A stretch of DNA of 26,485 bases from AWTP1-13 sp036280295 (GCA_036280295.1 DASURA010000393.1:1-26485); one strand, 5' to 3'. Positions 7,952 through 15,104 are shown, numbered from the stretch's first letter. A program made the numbers and translations. Notes: generated by a model not told the origin, from the sequence alone.

Positions 7952-8044
7952 GTAGGTTGGGTCGAGCGTCAGCGAAGACCCAACACAATCCATGGGGATG
8001 CGCTCGCCAATTGTTGGGTCTGCGCTCCGCTTGACCCAACCTAC
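7952..8044. repeat. 93-bp palindromic (REP/MITE-like) element between soxY and soxZ
   Basis: Outer arms GTAGGTTGGGTCGAGCG (7952-7968) and CGCTTGACCCAACCTAC (8028-8044) pair in 16 of 17 positions. Inside lie perfect inner arms, AGACCCAACA (7976-7985) and TGTTGGGTCT (8012-8021). Each half is itself an inverted repeat of GTTGGGTC, so the RNA could fold as a branched structure. A related half-copy lies at 24648-24673. Repeats of this GGTTGGGT type are common between genes in Rhizobiales-type genomes. Confidence 0.85.
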
Positions 8045-8055
8045 GGCAGCGCGGC

Positions 8056-8520
8056 CTAGCCGCCGCAGCCGCCGATCGTCACCTTCACTTCCTTGCGCGC
8101 CGTATAGAGCGAGCCGTCCGACATCTCGGCGATGGCGATGACATTCTGGGTCCGCGCCAAGCGCATGCGCAACTGCGCCGACGCCTTGGGCATCATCGGG
8201 GTGAAGTAGAACGAGGCGACGCCCGGATTGGGGTTGCCGTCGGCGAACACGTGCACAGCCTTGACGTAGGCTTGCTCCGTCATCGGGCTTTCCACCTCGA
8301 AATTAAGCGGCACCACCAGGCCGTTCTCGGCAATGGAGGGAAGATCGAGCTTGATCTTGCCGTCGGCCATGGACTTGCCGGCATAGAGCTTGTCGATCTC
8401 GGCCTGCACGATCTCGGGCGATGCAGAGGCGAGCCTCGGGGCCAAGATGGCGGCCAGCGCTGCGATGCTTCCTCCCGCCAAGACGCTACGGCGGCTGACC
8501 TCGCTGCGTGTGCGTTGCAT
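8056..8520 (-). CDS. soxY: SoxY, sulfur-carrier protein
   Basis: SoxY carries all intermediates of thiosulfate oxidation on the cysteine of its C-terminal swinging arm. The product ends KVTIGGCGG, the diagnostic GGCGG arm with the substrate cysteine. It has a twin-arginine signal (VSRRSVLAGGSIAALAAIL) and a middle domain with NGLVVPLNFEVESPMT, VKAVHVFADGNPNPGVASFYF. I place the start at 8520 (MQRTRSEVSRR), because GGAGGG lies 8-13 bases upstream and the signal peptide begins at once. A longer frame to 8595 exists but adds only an unconserved leader. This gives 154 residues, the usual length. It is the first gene of the minus-strand sox arm. Confidence 0.95.
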   Translation of the reverse strand: MQRTRSEVSRRSVLAGGSIAALAAILAPRLASASPEIVQAEIDKLYAGKSMADGKIKLDLPSIAENGLVVPLNFEVESPMTEQAYVKAVHVFADGNPNPGVASFYFTPMMPKASAQLRMRLARTQNVIAIAEMSDGSLYTARKEVKVTIGGCGG

Positions 8521-8614
8521 TTGGGCATCCCTCCGATTGATTACGCGGTCTCGTATGGCCACGAAATGCCACGTGCGCTTGGCTAGCGTCGCCACGTTTT
8601 CTTAGACAGCACCT

Positions 8615-8645
8615 ATTGTCACATCATAATATTCGAATGTAAACT
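8615..8645. promoter_or_regulatory. Candidate divergent soxY/soxA promoters
   Basis: On the plus strand, TTGTCA (8616-8621) and TAAACT (8640-8645) are 18 bases apart, towards soxA. On the minus strand, TTTACA (reading 8643-8638) and GACAAT (8620-8615) are 17 bases apart, towards soxY. The two promoters overlap almost completely, and the operator candidate fills the spacer of both. Boxes are inferred by eye. Confidence 0.45.
8620..8641. promoter_or_regulatory. Candidate SoxR operator in the soxY/soxA divergent region
   Basis: The sequence CACAT-CA-TAATATTCG-A-ATGTA is an AT-rich imperfect palindrome in a GC-rich region. It matches the site upstream of soxB in 18 of 22 positions. Bound SoxR would cover the spacer of both divergent promoters. 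Confidence 0.6.
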
Positions 8646-8708
8646 TATTTTATGCGGTCTTGCCGCGCCGGCGGCCGCCAACGATGAACGAGTTGGAGGG
8701 AGCACCCT

Positions 8709-9542
8709 ATGTCCAAAGGCGCGAGAGCGTCGCTGCTGGGGCTGGCCGCAGCACTGCTGCTGACCGGCACCAGCATTGCCCTGGCCGAGCCGAACGCGGA
8801 TGCCAGCGGTGAGATCGAACGCTACCGGGAGATGATCAACGACCCGATGGCCAATCCCGGCTATCTCAATGTCGACCGCGGCGAGGTCTTGTGGAAGACG
8901 CCGCGCGGCGCCGCCAACGTCTCGCTGGAGACCTGCGACCTCGGCGAAGGACCCGGCAAGCTGCAGGGCGCCTACGCCCGCCTGCCCCGCTACTTCAAGG
9001 ACGCCGACAAGGTCATGGACCTGGAGCAGCGCCTGCTCTGGTGCATGGAGAAGGTGCAAAAGCTCGACACCGCCGACGTGATCAAGCGCAAGTTCGCCGG
9101 ACCGGGACGCACCTCGGACATGGAGGACCTGGTCGCCTTCGTTGCCAACAAGTCGAACGGCATGAAGATCGAGCCGCATCTGTCCCACCCCAAGGAAAAA
9201 GAGATGCTCGCCGTCGGCGAGGCACTGTTCTACCGCCGCTCGTCGATCAGCGACTTCGCGTGCTCAACCTGCCACGCCGAGGACGGCCGCCGCATCCGGC
9301 TGCAGGAGCTGCCCAACCTGTCCAAGCCGGGCAAGGACGCACAAGTGACCATGGGCTCCTGGCCCACCTACCGTGTCTCGATGAGCCAGACCCGCACCAT
9401 GCAGCACCGGCTTTGGGACTGCTACCGGCAGATGCGTATGCCGGCGCCCGACTACACCTCCGATGGCCTCACAGCGCTGACGGTCTATCTGATGAAGCAA
9501 GCCGAAGGGGGCGAGCTCAACGTCCCCTCCATCAAGCGCTGA
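8709..9542 (+). CDS. soxA: SoxA, cytochrome c subunit of SoxXA
   Basis: SoxXA joins thiosulfate oxidatively to the SoxY cysteine in the periplasm. The 277-residue product has a Sec signal (residues 5-27), the conserved WKTPRGAANVSLETCDLGEGPGKLQGAYARLPRYF region, one haem motif CSTCH at 185-189, and WDCYRQMR, whose Cys238 is the expected persulfide-modified haem ligand. The N-terminal haem motif of diheme SoxA is absent: the region retains only Cys76 and Cys112, which may form a disulfide as in mono-haem SoxA types. GGAGGG lies 9 bases before the ATG. soxA precedes soxX, the reverse of many clusters, with a 15-base gap. Confidence 0.95.
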   Translation: MSKGARASLLGLAAALLLTGTSIALAEPNADASGEIERYREMINDPMANPGYLNVDRGEVLWKTPRGAANVSLETCDLGEGPGKLQGAYARLPRYFKDADKVMDLEQRLLWCMEKVQKLDTADVIKRKFAGPGRTSDMEDLVAFVANKSNGMKIEPHLSHPKEKEMLAVGEALFYRRSSISDFACSTCHAEDGRRIRLQELPNLSKPGKDAQVTMGSWPTYRVSMSQTRTMQHRLWDCYRQMRMPAPDYTSDGLTALTVYLMKQAEGGELNVPSIKR

Positions 9543-9557
9543 GGAAGGGACGTCATC

Positions 9558-10190
9558 ATGATGAAGAGGATTGCACTCGCGGGCGCGGCCCTGCTCACCG
9601 CGGGGCTCGCCAGTGCCGACGCACAGACCGCCTCCAAGCCCGGCAGCAAGGTCGATGCTGCCGTGGTAGACGCCTACGTCAAGGGCATGTGGAAGAAGGT
9701 GCCAGCGGGCTGGGAAAGCCGCATCGTGCAGGATGAGACGCAGAAGGTCTGCTCCGAGCACCGCAACAATCCACCCGACGCCGTCTTCCAGCAGGTCCTC
9801 GACCGCGAGAAGGCAACCGTCGTGTTCCCCGCCGACGGCAACGTCATGGGTGACTGGAAGGCGGGGGAGAAGATCGCCCAGAGCGGTTTCGGCGGGCGCT
9901 TCAACGACAAGGCCGGCGCCGTCAACGGCGGCAACTGCTACGCCTGCCATCAGATGGCCAAGGAGGAGCTGAGCTTCGGCACGCTGGGTCCGAGCCTGCG
10001 GGAGTACGGCAAGATCCGCAAGTTCAGCGCCGAGGAGGCCAAGCTCGTCTACGCCAGGGTGTACGACTCGCAGTCGGTGCAGCCGTGCTCGATGATGCCG
10101 CGCTTCGGCTACCATAAGTTCCTGAGCGAGCAGCAGATGAAGGACGTGGTTGCCTATCTGATGTCGCCCGACAGCCCGGTGAACAAATGA
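9558..10190 (+). CDS. soxX: SoxX, cytochrome c subunit of SoxXA
   Basis: SoxX receives electrons from SoxA and passes them to the respiratory chain. The 210-residue product has a signal peptide (MMKRIALAGAALLTAGLASA), a haem motif CYACH at residues 127-131, and the distal ligand MPRFGYHKFLSEQQMKDVVAYL with Met180. The N-terminal extension of about 100 residues contains Cys65, and Cys177 lies before the ligand methionine, so a disulfide is possible. Long SoxX proteins of this sort are known from alpha- and betaproteobacteria. AGGAAGGGA precedes the start; either of two adjacent ATG codons could be used. Confidence 0.94.
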   Translation: MMKRIALAGAALLTAGLASADAQTASKPGSKVDAAVVDAYVKGMWKKVPAGWESRIVQDETQKVCSEHRNNPPDAVFQQVLDREKATVVFPADGNVMGDWKAGEKIAQSGFGGRFNDKAGAVNGGNCYACHQMAKEELSFGTLGPSLREYGKIRKFSAEEAKLVYARVYDSQSVQPCSMMPRFGYHKFLSEQQMKDVVAYLMSPDSPVNK

Positions 10191-10200
10191 GAGCAGGCAA

Positions 10201-10677
10201 ATGAGTGAGCGCCGCATGGGAAGCGTCCGCACCCTTCCTCTGTGCCTCATGCTGCTCTGGGCGCTGGCGCTTGTCGCCGGCGTCCAGAGCGCCGCGGCGG
10301 CAGAACTGGTGATGTTCGAGGACGAGGGGTGCTCCTGGTGTCGACGCTGGCATGCCGAGATCGGTCCCGGCTACCCCAAGACCGAGGAGGGACGGCTGGC
10401 GCCGTTGCGCCGCGTCAATATCAGGGATCAGGCGAGCGCGGGCGTGGAGCTGAAGCGGCCGGTCACCGCAACACCCACCTTCGTCCTCGTTGAGAATGAC
10501 CGCGAGGTCGGCCGCCTCGTGGGCTATCCGGGCAGAGACTTCTTCTACAGCCTGCTCGGTGAGGTGCTGGCACGACTGCCCGGGATCATAGCTGTCGCAG
10601 CGGGTGCCGGAGGGATACGAATGTGGTATAGGGAGGTCGCAATTCCCACTCTGTCTGTATCCAAAGCCGAACCATGA
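10201..10677 (+). CDS. soxS: SoxS, periplasmic thioredoxin-like protein
   Basis: SoxS is a thioredoxin-fold protein reported to keep Sox proteins in a reduced, active state. After a signal peptide (hydrophobic residues 12-34) come ELVMFEDEGCSWCRRWHAEI with the redox motif CSWC at 44-47, PKTEEGRLAPLRRVNI, and the cis-proline region ATPTFVLVEN, followed by VGRLVGYPGRDFFYSLL. This pattern matches SoxS rather than the TlpA-like SoxW. About 25 residues after position 130 are unusual and run to the soxR start, so a shorter ancestral gene may have been extended to reach it. The last codons overlap soxR by ATGA. Expression is therefore coupled to the regulator. Confidence 0.88.
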   Translation: MSERRMGSVRTLPLCLMLLWALALVAGVQSAAAAELVMFEDEGCSWCRRWHAEIGPGYPKTEEGRLAPLRRVNIRDQASAGVELKRPVTATPTFVLVENDREVGRLVGYPGRDFFYSLLGEVLARLPGIIAVAAGAGGIRMWYREVAIPTLSVSKAEP

Positions 10678-11051
10678 GCCGCATCCTGTCGAGCAAAGTC
10701 GTCGACGCACTGGAGGACGACGCGGAGCTGCCGCCCGACCTCGCACGCATGATGAAGAACGCGCGCAAGGCGAGCGACTTCCTGAAGGCGCTGGCGCATG
10801 AGCATCGGCTCTTGCTGCTGTGCCTTCTGGCGGAGCGCGAGCGCTCGGTCACGGAGCTGGAGGAGCTCCTGTCGCTTCGGCAAACGACGGTCTCCCAGCA
10901 GCTGGCCCGCCTGCGCCTGGACGGGCTGGTGACCACGCGCCGCGACGGGAAGACGATCCATTACAGCCTGGCGGATGCCAGCACGCTCAAGTTCGTGAAA
11001 GTGATCTACGAGATGTTCTGCGCGCCGCCGGCGCGGCACCCAAGTCCATAG
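10674..11051 (+). CDS. soxR: SoxR, ArsR-family repressor of sox genes (persulfide sensor)
   Basis: The 125-residue protein is a winged-helix ArsR/SmtB regulator: HEHRLLLLCLLAERERSVTEL, then recognition helix RQTTVSQQLARLRLDGLV and wing TTRRDGKTIHYSLAD. Cys50 and Cys116 are 66 residues apart, the same spacing as the two sensing cysteines of the persulfide sensor SqrR (41 and 107). No metal-binding motif (ELCVCDL) is present. By analogy with characterised SoxR, it should repress sox promoters until sulfane sulfur links the cysteines. The gene starts inside soxS (ATGA overlap). Candidate operators are at 7531-7552 and 8620-8641. An N-terminal extension of about 30 residues precedes the fold. Confidence 0.93.
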   Translation: MSRILSSKVVDALEDDAELPPDLARMMKNARKASDFLKALAHEHRLLLLCLLAERERSVTELEELLSLRQTTVSQQLARLRLDGLVTTRRDGKTIHYSLADASTLKFVKVIYEMFCAPPARHPSP

Positions 11052-11145
11052 GGTCCGGCAAGAGAGCTTCATGACGCGCCGCCATGGCGCCGCTAAGATA
11101 ACGCGCCCCGGCCACGTATCGAGGGCGAGTTGCGAGGAAAACAGT

Positions 11146-12204
11146 GTGGACGGGCTTCTGCTCGCGCTCGTCGGATTCGTATGCGGCATGCTTGCCGGCG
11201 GTGCCGCGCAATACGGCCGGCTATGCACCATCGGGGCGATCGAGGACGCGCTGGTGGCGGGCGATCTGAGGCGCGCCCGCGCCTGGGCGCTGGCTGCCGG
11301 CGTTGCCTTGCTGCTCACCCAGGTGCTGGTCCTCTCGGGGAGTCTCGATCTCTCCGCCACGCACCATGCGCAGCCGCGTCTTGACCTCTCGGGCCTCATC
11401 GCCGGCGGACTCCTATTCGGACTCGGCGCCGCGCTGGTGGGCACCTGCGCCTTCGGCATGCTGGTCCGGGCCGGCACGGGGGACCTGCGCGCCATGGTCT
11501 CGGCGCTCATCCTGGGGCTGGCAGCGTTCGCGGCGACGGGCGGCATCCTCAGTGATATCCGATCACGGATCACCTATCTGGCCGTAATCGATATGAGCCC
11601 CCTCGGCGGCAAGACCCTCACAGGCATCGCCGCCACGTTCCTTGGATCCGCGGCCGCATGGGCGTGCGCTCTGGGCATTGCCGGGACCTTGCTTGCTTTC
11701 GGCCTCGTGAGCGGACGGCTCTACCGCAGACCACGCCTGTTGGCGGCCGCCTGCACGATTGGGCTCGCGGTCGCAGCCGGCTGGACCGCCACTGGCGTGC
11801 TCGGCGATCCCTTTGGCGGACAGGCACCGGAAAGCCTGAGCTTCGTGGCGCCGTTGGCTCGCGTTATCCTGCAGGTCATGGGTGAATCGCTTGCCACCAC
11901 CGGCTTCGCCGTCGCCACGGTATTCGGGGTCGCCGCCGGCTCATTCGCCGCAGCGGCCCTACGCGACGAGCTGCGTTGGGAGGCGTTCGACGATGCCCGC
12001 GAGATGCGCAGGCATCTGCTTGGGGCCGTGCTGATGGGCATCGGCGGGGTGCTCGCGCGCGGCTGCACCATCGGGCAGGGCCTCAGCGGCACCAGCACGC
12101 TATCGCTTGCTGCGCCGATTGCCGTGCTCGCTATGGTGGCGGGCGCGCGCCTTGGTCTCTCGCACCTGATCGAGGGCCGCATGCTGTTCGTGCGCCGGCA
12201 GTAA
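11146..12204 (+). CDS. soxT: SoxT, YeeE/YedE-type sulfur transport membrane protein
   Basis: The product is a 352-residue polytopic membrane protein with about ten hydrophobic segments. It has the two sulfur-transport signatures of the YeeE/YedE (TsuA) family: GRLCTIGAIEDAL with Cys27, and ARGCTIGQGLSGTS near the C-terminus. YeeE imports thiosulfate; SoxT is proposed to move a sulfur signal or intermediate across the membrane, possibly to the sensor SoxR. I prefer the GTG start at 11146 because the membrane part begins directly and GAGG lies upstream. A start at 11071 would add 25 charged residues before the first helix. It completes a soxS-soxR-soxT set on one strand, the order described in other alphaproteobacteria. 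Confidence 0.88.
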   Translation: MDGLLLALVGFVCGMLAGGAAQYGRLCTIGAIEDALVAGDLRRARAWALAAGVALLLTQVLVLSGSLDLSATHHAQPRLDLSGLIAGGLLFGLGAALVGTCAFGMLVRAGTGDLRAMVSALILGLAAFAATGGILSDIRSRITYLAVIDMSPLGGKTLTGIAATFLGSAAAWACALGIAGTLLAFGLVSGRLYRRPRLLAAACTIGLAVAAGWTATGVLGDPFGGQAPESLSFVAPLARVILQVMGESLATTGFAVATVFGVAAGSFAAAALRDELRWEAFDDAREMRRHLLGAVLMGIGGVLARGCTIGQGLSGTSTLSLAAPIAVLAMVAGARLGLSHLIEGRMLFVRRQ

Positions 12205-12516
12205 GGTGCCGGGACGTCACTTCGTCGCGGCGGTCTTGATAGGTCCGGATGACCGTCTGCAGCCGGAGCCGCCTTGTCTCACGTCAATGCCAGGTCTGAC
12301 GGGACGTACTCAGAAATAGTGTCCACGCCCCCAGCGGGACGCGCGTTTCGGGCGATTTGCGGCCGCCGATGACGACGATGGCGAGCAGCTTTTGATTCCC
12401 GGAACCTGGTCCGGTGGCGAACAGCGAGCCGTCATCATGACCGGCCGCAGCCGGCGTGCGGCGCCTTCGAGCGCGACCTGCCCGCACGCGCTGGACCACG
12501 CGCCGGCCATGATCAG
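12205..12516. other. 312-bp stretch without a recognised gene
   Basis: This lies between soxT and the DUF411-like remnant. Minus-strand frames include a stretch DDGSLFATGPGSGNQKLLAI, which I do not recognise. It may be decayed sequence belonging to the scar that follows. Confidence 0.4.
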
Positions 12517-12672
12517 ATGATGACTCGCTTCCTGGCGCTTGCGCTGGCCGTCATGGCGATATTGGGCAGCGCACGTTCGGGGCCGATCAGTCACACGATG
12601 CTCATCGGCGGCTACGTCGTCGAGGGGCATGTCCCGGTGAGTGCAAGATCCACGCGCACCGTGGCCCCGTAG
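12517..12672 (+). pseudogene. DUF411-like remnant (signal peptide plus short conserved tail)
   Basis: A 51-codon frame encodes a convincing signal peptide (MMTRFLALALAVMAILGSARS), followed by GPISHTMLIGGYVVEGHVP and a short unrelated tail. SHTxxxxGYVVEGHVP is the middle-to-late motif of DUF411, a periplasmic metal-handling family, but the N-terminal CGCC-like and the C-terminal GMPxGSPGM motifs are missing. So the gene has lost its core and its end. The conserved part stops at about 12636, just where a minus-strand integrase fragment begins. Downstream sequence is therefore foreign to it. DUF411 proteins often travel with copper-resistance genes on mobile DNA. Confidence 0.5.
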
Positions 12673-12779
12673 TCTTCTGCGGCCCGCTTGGTCTTGAACA
12701 CCTTGCGCCGACGCTTGCCGCTGCCGTCGATGTAGTCGAACATCCAGGCCGTCTTGCGCTGGCCTTTCCAGGTCCAGCT
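12612..12779 (-). pseudogene. N-terminal fragment of a tyrosine recombinase (integrase)
   Basis: Read on the minus strand, 55 codons encode SWTWKGQRKTAWMFDYIDGS then GKRRRKVFKTKRAAEDYGAT and VRVDLALTGT before a stop. The pattern W-x-G-x-x-K-T-A-W-x-x-D-Y-x-D-x-x-G-K-R followed by F-x-x-K-x-x-A-x-x-Y is the arm-binding N-terminal domain of phage-type integrases. The catalytic domain (R-H-R-Y) is absent. No convincing start codon is seen upstream. It overlaps the DUF411-like tail on the other strand at about 12636, so a recombination junction must lie there. It is next to a sequence resembling the tRNA-Met 3' end. Confidence 0.65.
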
Positions 12780-12786
12780 CCGTTGG

Positions 12787-12807
12787 CAAGTCTGGCCTCC
12801 GCCACCA
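12787..12807 (+). repeat. Degenerate copy of the tRNA-Met 3' end (possible old attachment site)
   Basis: 18 of 21 bases match tRNA positions 1755-1775, in the same orientation, including CTCCGC and the terminal ACCA. It lies directly upstream of the integrase fragment. The match could be chance, since it is not exact. Confidence 0.35.
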
Positions 12808-12887
12808 AGGTTCTTCAGTGCCGTAGTTGGATGAGCGGAGCGCGATCCGCCGTCGCACCGCTAGATCAGGGGTTTACAGGCTCAGCC

Positions 12888-15104
12888 CTAGTCGGCCCTG
12901 AGCGGCCGAGCCCTATCAGCCATGGTGGTGGACCACGGCCGGTCGCCGCGCGCCTCGGCGACGGTGTCGATGTGGACCTTGCCATCCATAATCGTCAGGG
13001 CATGCGCTCCGCGGGCGGCGATGTCGTGGCTGTCGATGGCGGCGCCGCCGGGCCGGCAGCGCCCGGGCCTCGGGAACGGCAGGACCAGGATCGCTGCCAG
13101 TGCGCAGTCGTCGCGCAGGGCGGCGGCGGACCTGGCAACGGCCAGTCTCAACCCCTTCACCACGGCAATGCAGCCTTGCCGGTCGCAGCTGTAGGCGGCC
13201 GCCTTGCCCGCCTCCTCCGGGGGGCGGGCGTCGCCGTCGTGCTCCAGCCACCGCTCCAGCTCGAAACGGGTGCCGCGTCCGGCCAGCGCTGATAGTCTGC
13301 CGTCGGTGCCACGCACGGCGACCAGGGCGGCGCCGCGTCCGACCAGGACATCGGGCCGTTGCGCCGTTGGCGCCAGCATCAGCCCGAGCGCGATGGGCAC
13401 GAGGCCGAGAAGGCGCCAGCGCGTGCCCCACAGCGTGCCCCAAAGTCCGCCGCAGACGATCAGCGCGAACGCCGGCATCGGGATCGCCGGTACGTGACCT
13501 ACGGCCCCGGGCAGCCGCGCGACGATGTGCGCGCACCACACCATCGCCTCGACACCGAGGCCCATGACCCACAGCGGCGCGGCCTCCAGTCCCAGCGGCA
13601 TGGCCAGCAGGGTGGCAAGCGCTGCCGGCATGACGATGAGATTGCAGATCGGGATCGCCAGCAGGTTGGCGAGCATGGCGAACTGCTGGGTGTTGTGGAA
13701 ATGGTATATTCCAAACGGCGCCACCGCGACGCTCGCCACCAGCGTGGTGGTGAGGATGCCGCCCAGGAACATGAGGACGCGGCCGAGCCAGCCGCGCTCG
13801 GTCGCGGGGGCACCGCGGGCAGCGTTGCGCAGGCGCAGCCACTCGTAGCTTGAGACCAGCGCCACCACCGCGGCAAACGACATCTGGAAGCCGGCATCGA
13901 GCAGACTCTCCGGCCACGCCACCAGGATGATGAGCGCCGCCAGGGCGACATTGCGCAGGGCGATCGCCGGACGGTCGAGCAGCACCGCCAGAAACATGAT
14001 GGAGATCATCACGTACGAGCGAACGGTTGCGAAGGCGGCACCCGAGATCATCAGATAGCCGAACGCCCCGGCCATGGCACCGGCGGCGGCCCATTTCTTG
14101 ATCGGGTAGCGCAGGGCGATCGCCGGAATGGCTGCCAGCGCCAGCCGGATCGAGAAGAACACGGCACCGGCCATGATCACCATGTGCAGGCCGGAGATCG
14201 AGAGGATGTGGAACAGCCCGGAATCGCGGAACGCCTGGTTGGTGGCTTCCGAGATGCCGCCGCGCTCTCCCGTGATGAGGGCGTTGGCGATGGCACCGGC
14301 CTCGCCGGGCAGCGCCGCGACGATGCGGTCGCCGATCGCCTGCCGCACCCGTGCCACCTCTGCGGAGAGACGCAAGGCGAGCGGCGGCGAACCGGCGTTG
14401 CGGTCGATGGTGGCCGCGCCATCGGCCGAGCCGACGGCGCCAAGGCCCTGGAACCAGGCTGAGCGGGCGAAATCGTAGTCGCCGGGCAGCGACGGGCCGG
14501 GTGGAGGGTGGAGGGCGGCCCTGAGCCGCACGGCATCCCCCGGCTTCAGCGTGTCACCCGGCATGCGGGTGGTGATGCGCACGCGGGTCGGCCAGACGGA
14601 GGCCCCCTGCGCCTCGGTGCGCTGTGCTATCGCGGTGACGGCGAGCGTGAGGCGCTGGCCCTTGCTGGCGCGCGGCTCGATCAGCTCGACGTAGCCAGAG
14701 ACGTCAACCGGGCGTGCCCGGCCTGGCTCGGATGCAGCCGGCAGCACGGGCGCCCGCACCCACTCGGTGCGCAGCTTGGCGGCGGCGATGCCGAGCGCGA
14801 CAGCCAGTAGCGCCGTCGTGGCAACCCCGGTGAGCCCCCCGCGCGAGCCGGCCAGATGCAGCGCCAGCGCGGCGACGGCTGGCATCAGGGCCACCAGCGA
14901 GAGCGGCTCGGACGGCAACGCGAAGTACAGTGCGATGCCGGCGCCGAACATGACGGGCAGCCACAGGAACCAGCGGTCCTGCTCGATCTCGAGTTGGCGT
15001 TCGACCGCGGCGAGGAGCCACGCGGCTACGGTGAGTACCGTAGCCCTGGGGCGGACGCCGGCCGGCGGCGCTCCGGCTCCGCCCATGCCGCCGACCTGCG
15101 CCAT
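12888..15104 (-). CDS. comEC: ComEC/Rec2-type DNA uptake channel protein
   Basis: ComEC moves single-stranded DNA across the inner membrane during natural transformation. The 738-residue protein has an N-terminal membrane segment and the DUF4131 region (WLPVMFGAGIALYFALPSEPLSLV), an OB-like soluble part, and the Competence domain with the diagnostic LFHILSISGLHMVIMAGAVFFSIRLAL, then several membrane helices to about residue 580. The C-terminal part (VLVGRGAALVAVRGTDGRLSAL ... DIAARGAHAL) is the shortened soluble tail usual in alphaproteobacteria; the metallo-beta-lactamase motif HxHxDH of Bacillus-type ComEC is not present. GGGAGG lies about 9 bases before the ATG. It stands alone here. Whether the organism is competent cannot be told from this window. 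Confidence 0.92.
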   Translation of the reverse strand: MAQVGGMGGAGAPPAGVRPRATVLTVAAWLLAAVERQLEIEQDRWFLWLPVMFGAGIALYFALPSEPLSLVALMPAVAALALHLAGSRGGLTGVATTALLAVALGIAAAKLRTEWVRAPVLPAASEPGRARPVDVSGYVELIEPRASKGQRLTLAVTAIAQRTEAQGASVWPTRVRITTRMPGDTLKPGDAVRLRAALHPPPGPSLPGDYDFARSAWFQGLGAVGSADGAATIDRNAGSPPLALRLSAEVARVRQAIGDRIVAALPGEAGAIANALITGERGGISEATNQAFRDSGLFHILSISGLHMVIMAGAVFFSIRLALAAIPAIALRYPIKKWAAAGAMAGAFGYLMISGAAFATVRSYVMISIMFLAVLLDRPAIALRNVALAALIILVAWPESLLDAGFQMSFAAVVALVSSYEWLRLRNAARGAPATERGWLGRVLMFLGGILTTTLVASVAVAPFGIYHFHNTQQFAMLANLLAIPICNLIVMPAALATLLAMPLGLEAAPLWVMGLGVEAMVWCAHIVARLPGAVGHVPAIPMPAFALIVCGGLWGTLWGTRWRLLGLVPIALGLMLAPTAQRPDVLVGRGAALVAVRGTDGRLSALAGRGTRFELERWLEHDGDARPPEEAGKAAAYSCDRQGCIAVVKGLRLAVARSAAALRDDCALAAILVLPFPRPGRCRPGGAAIDSHDIAARGAHALTIMDGKVHIDTVAEARGDRPWSTTMADRARPLRAD

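Noticed and set aside
10201..10677. Naming this thioredoxin soxW.
   Set aside because: The DEGCSWCRRWHAEIGPGYPKT pattern and position directly before soxR fit SoxS; SoxW is TlpA-like and usually paired with soxV, which is absent here.
12205..12516. Minus-strand frames with a GSLFATGPGSGNQKLLAI stretch as a gene.
   Set aside because: No recognisable domain, no ribosome binding site, and the frame is broken by the neighbouring scar.
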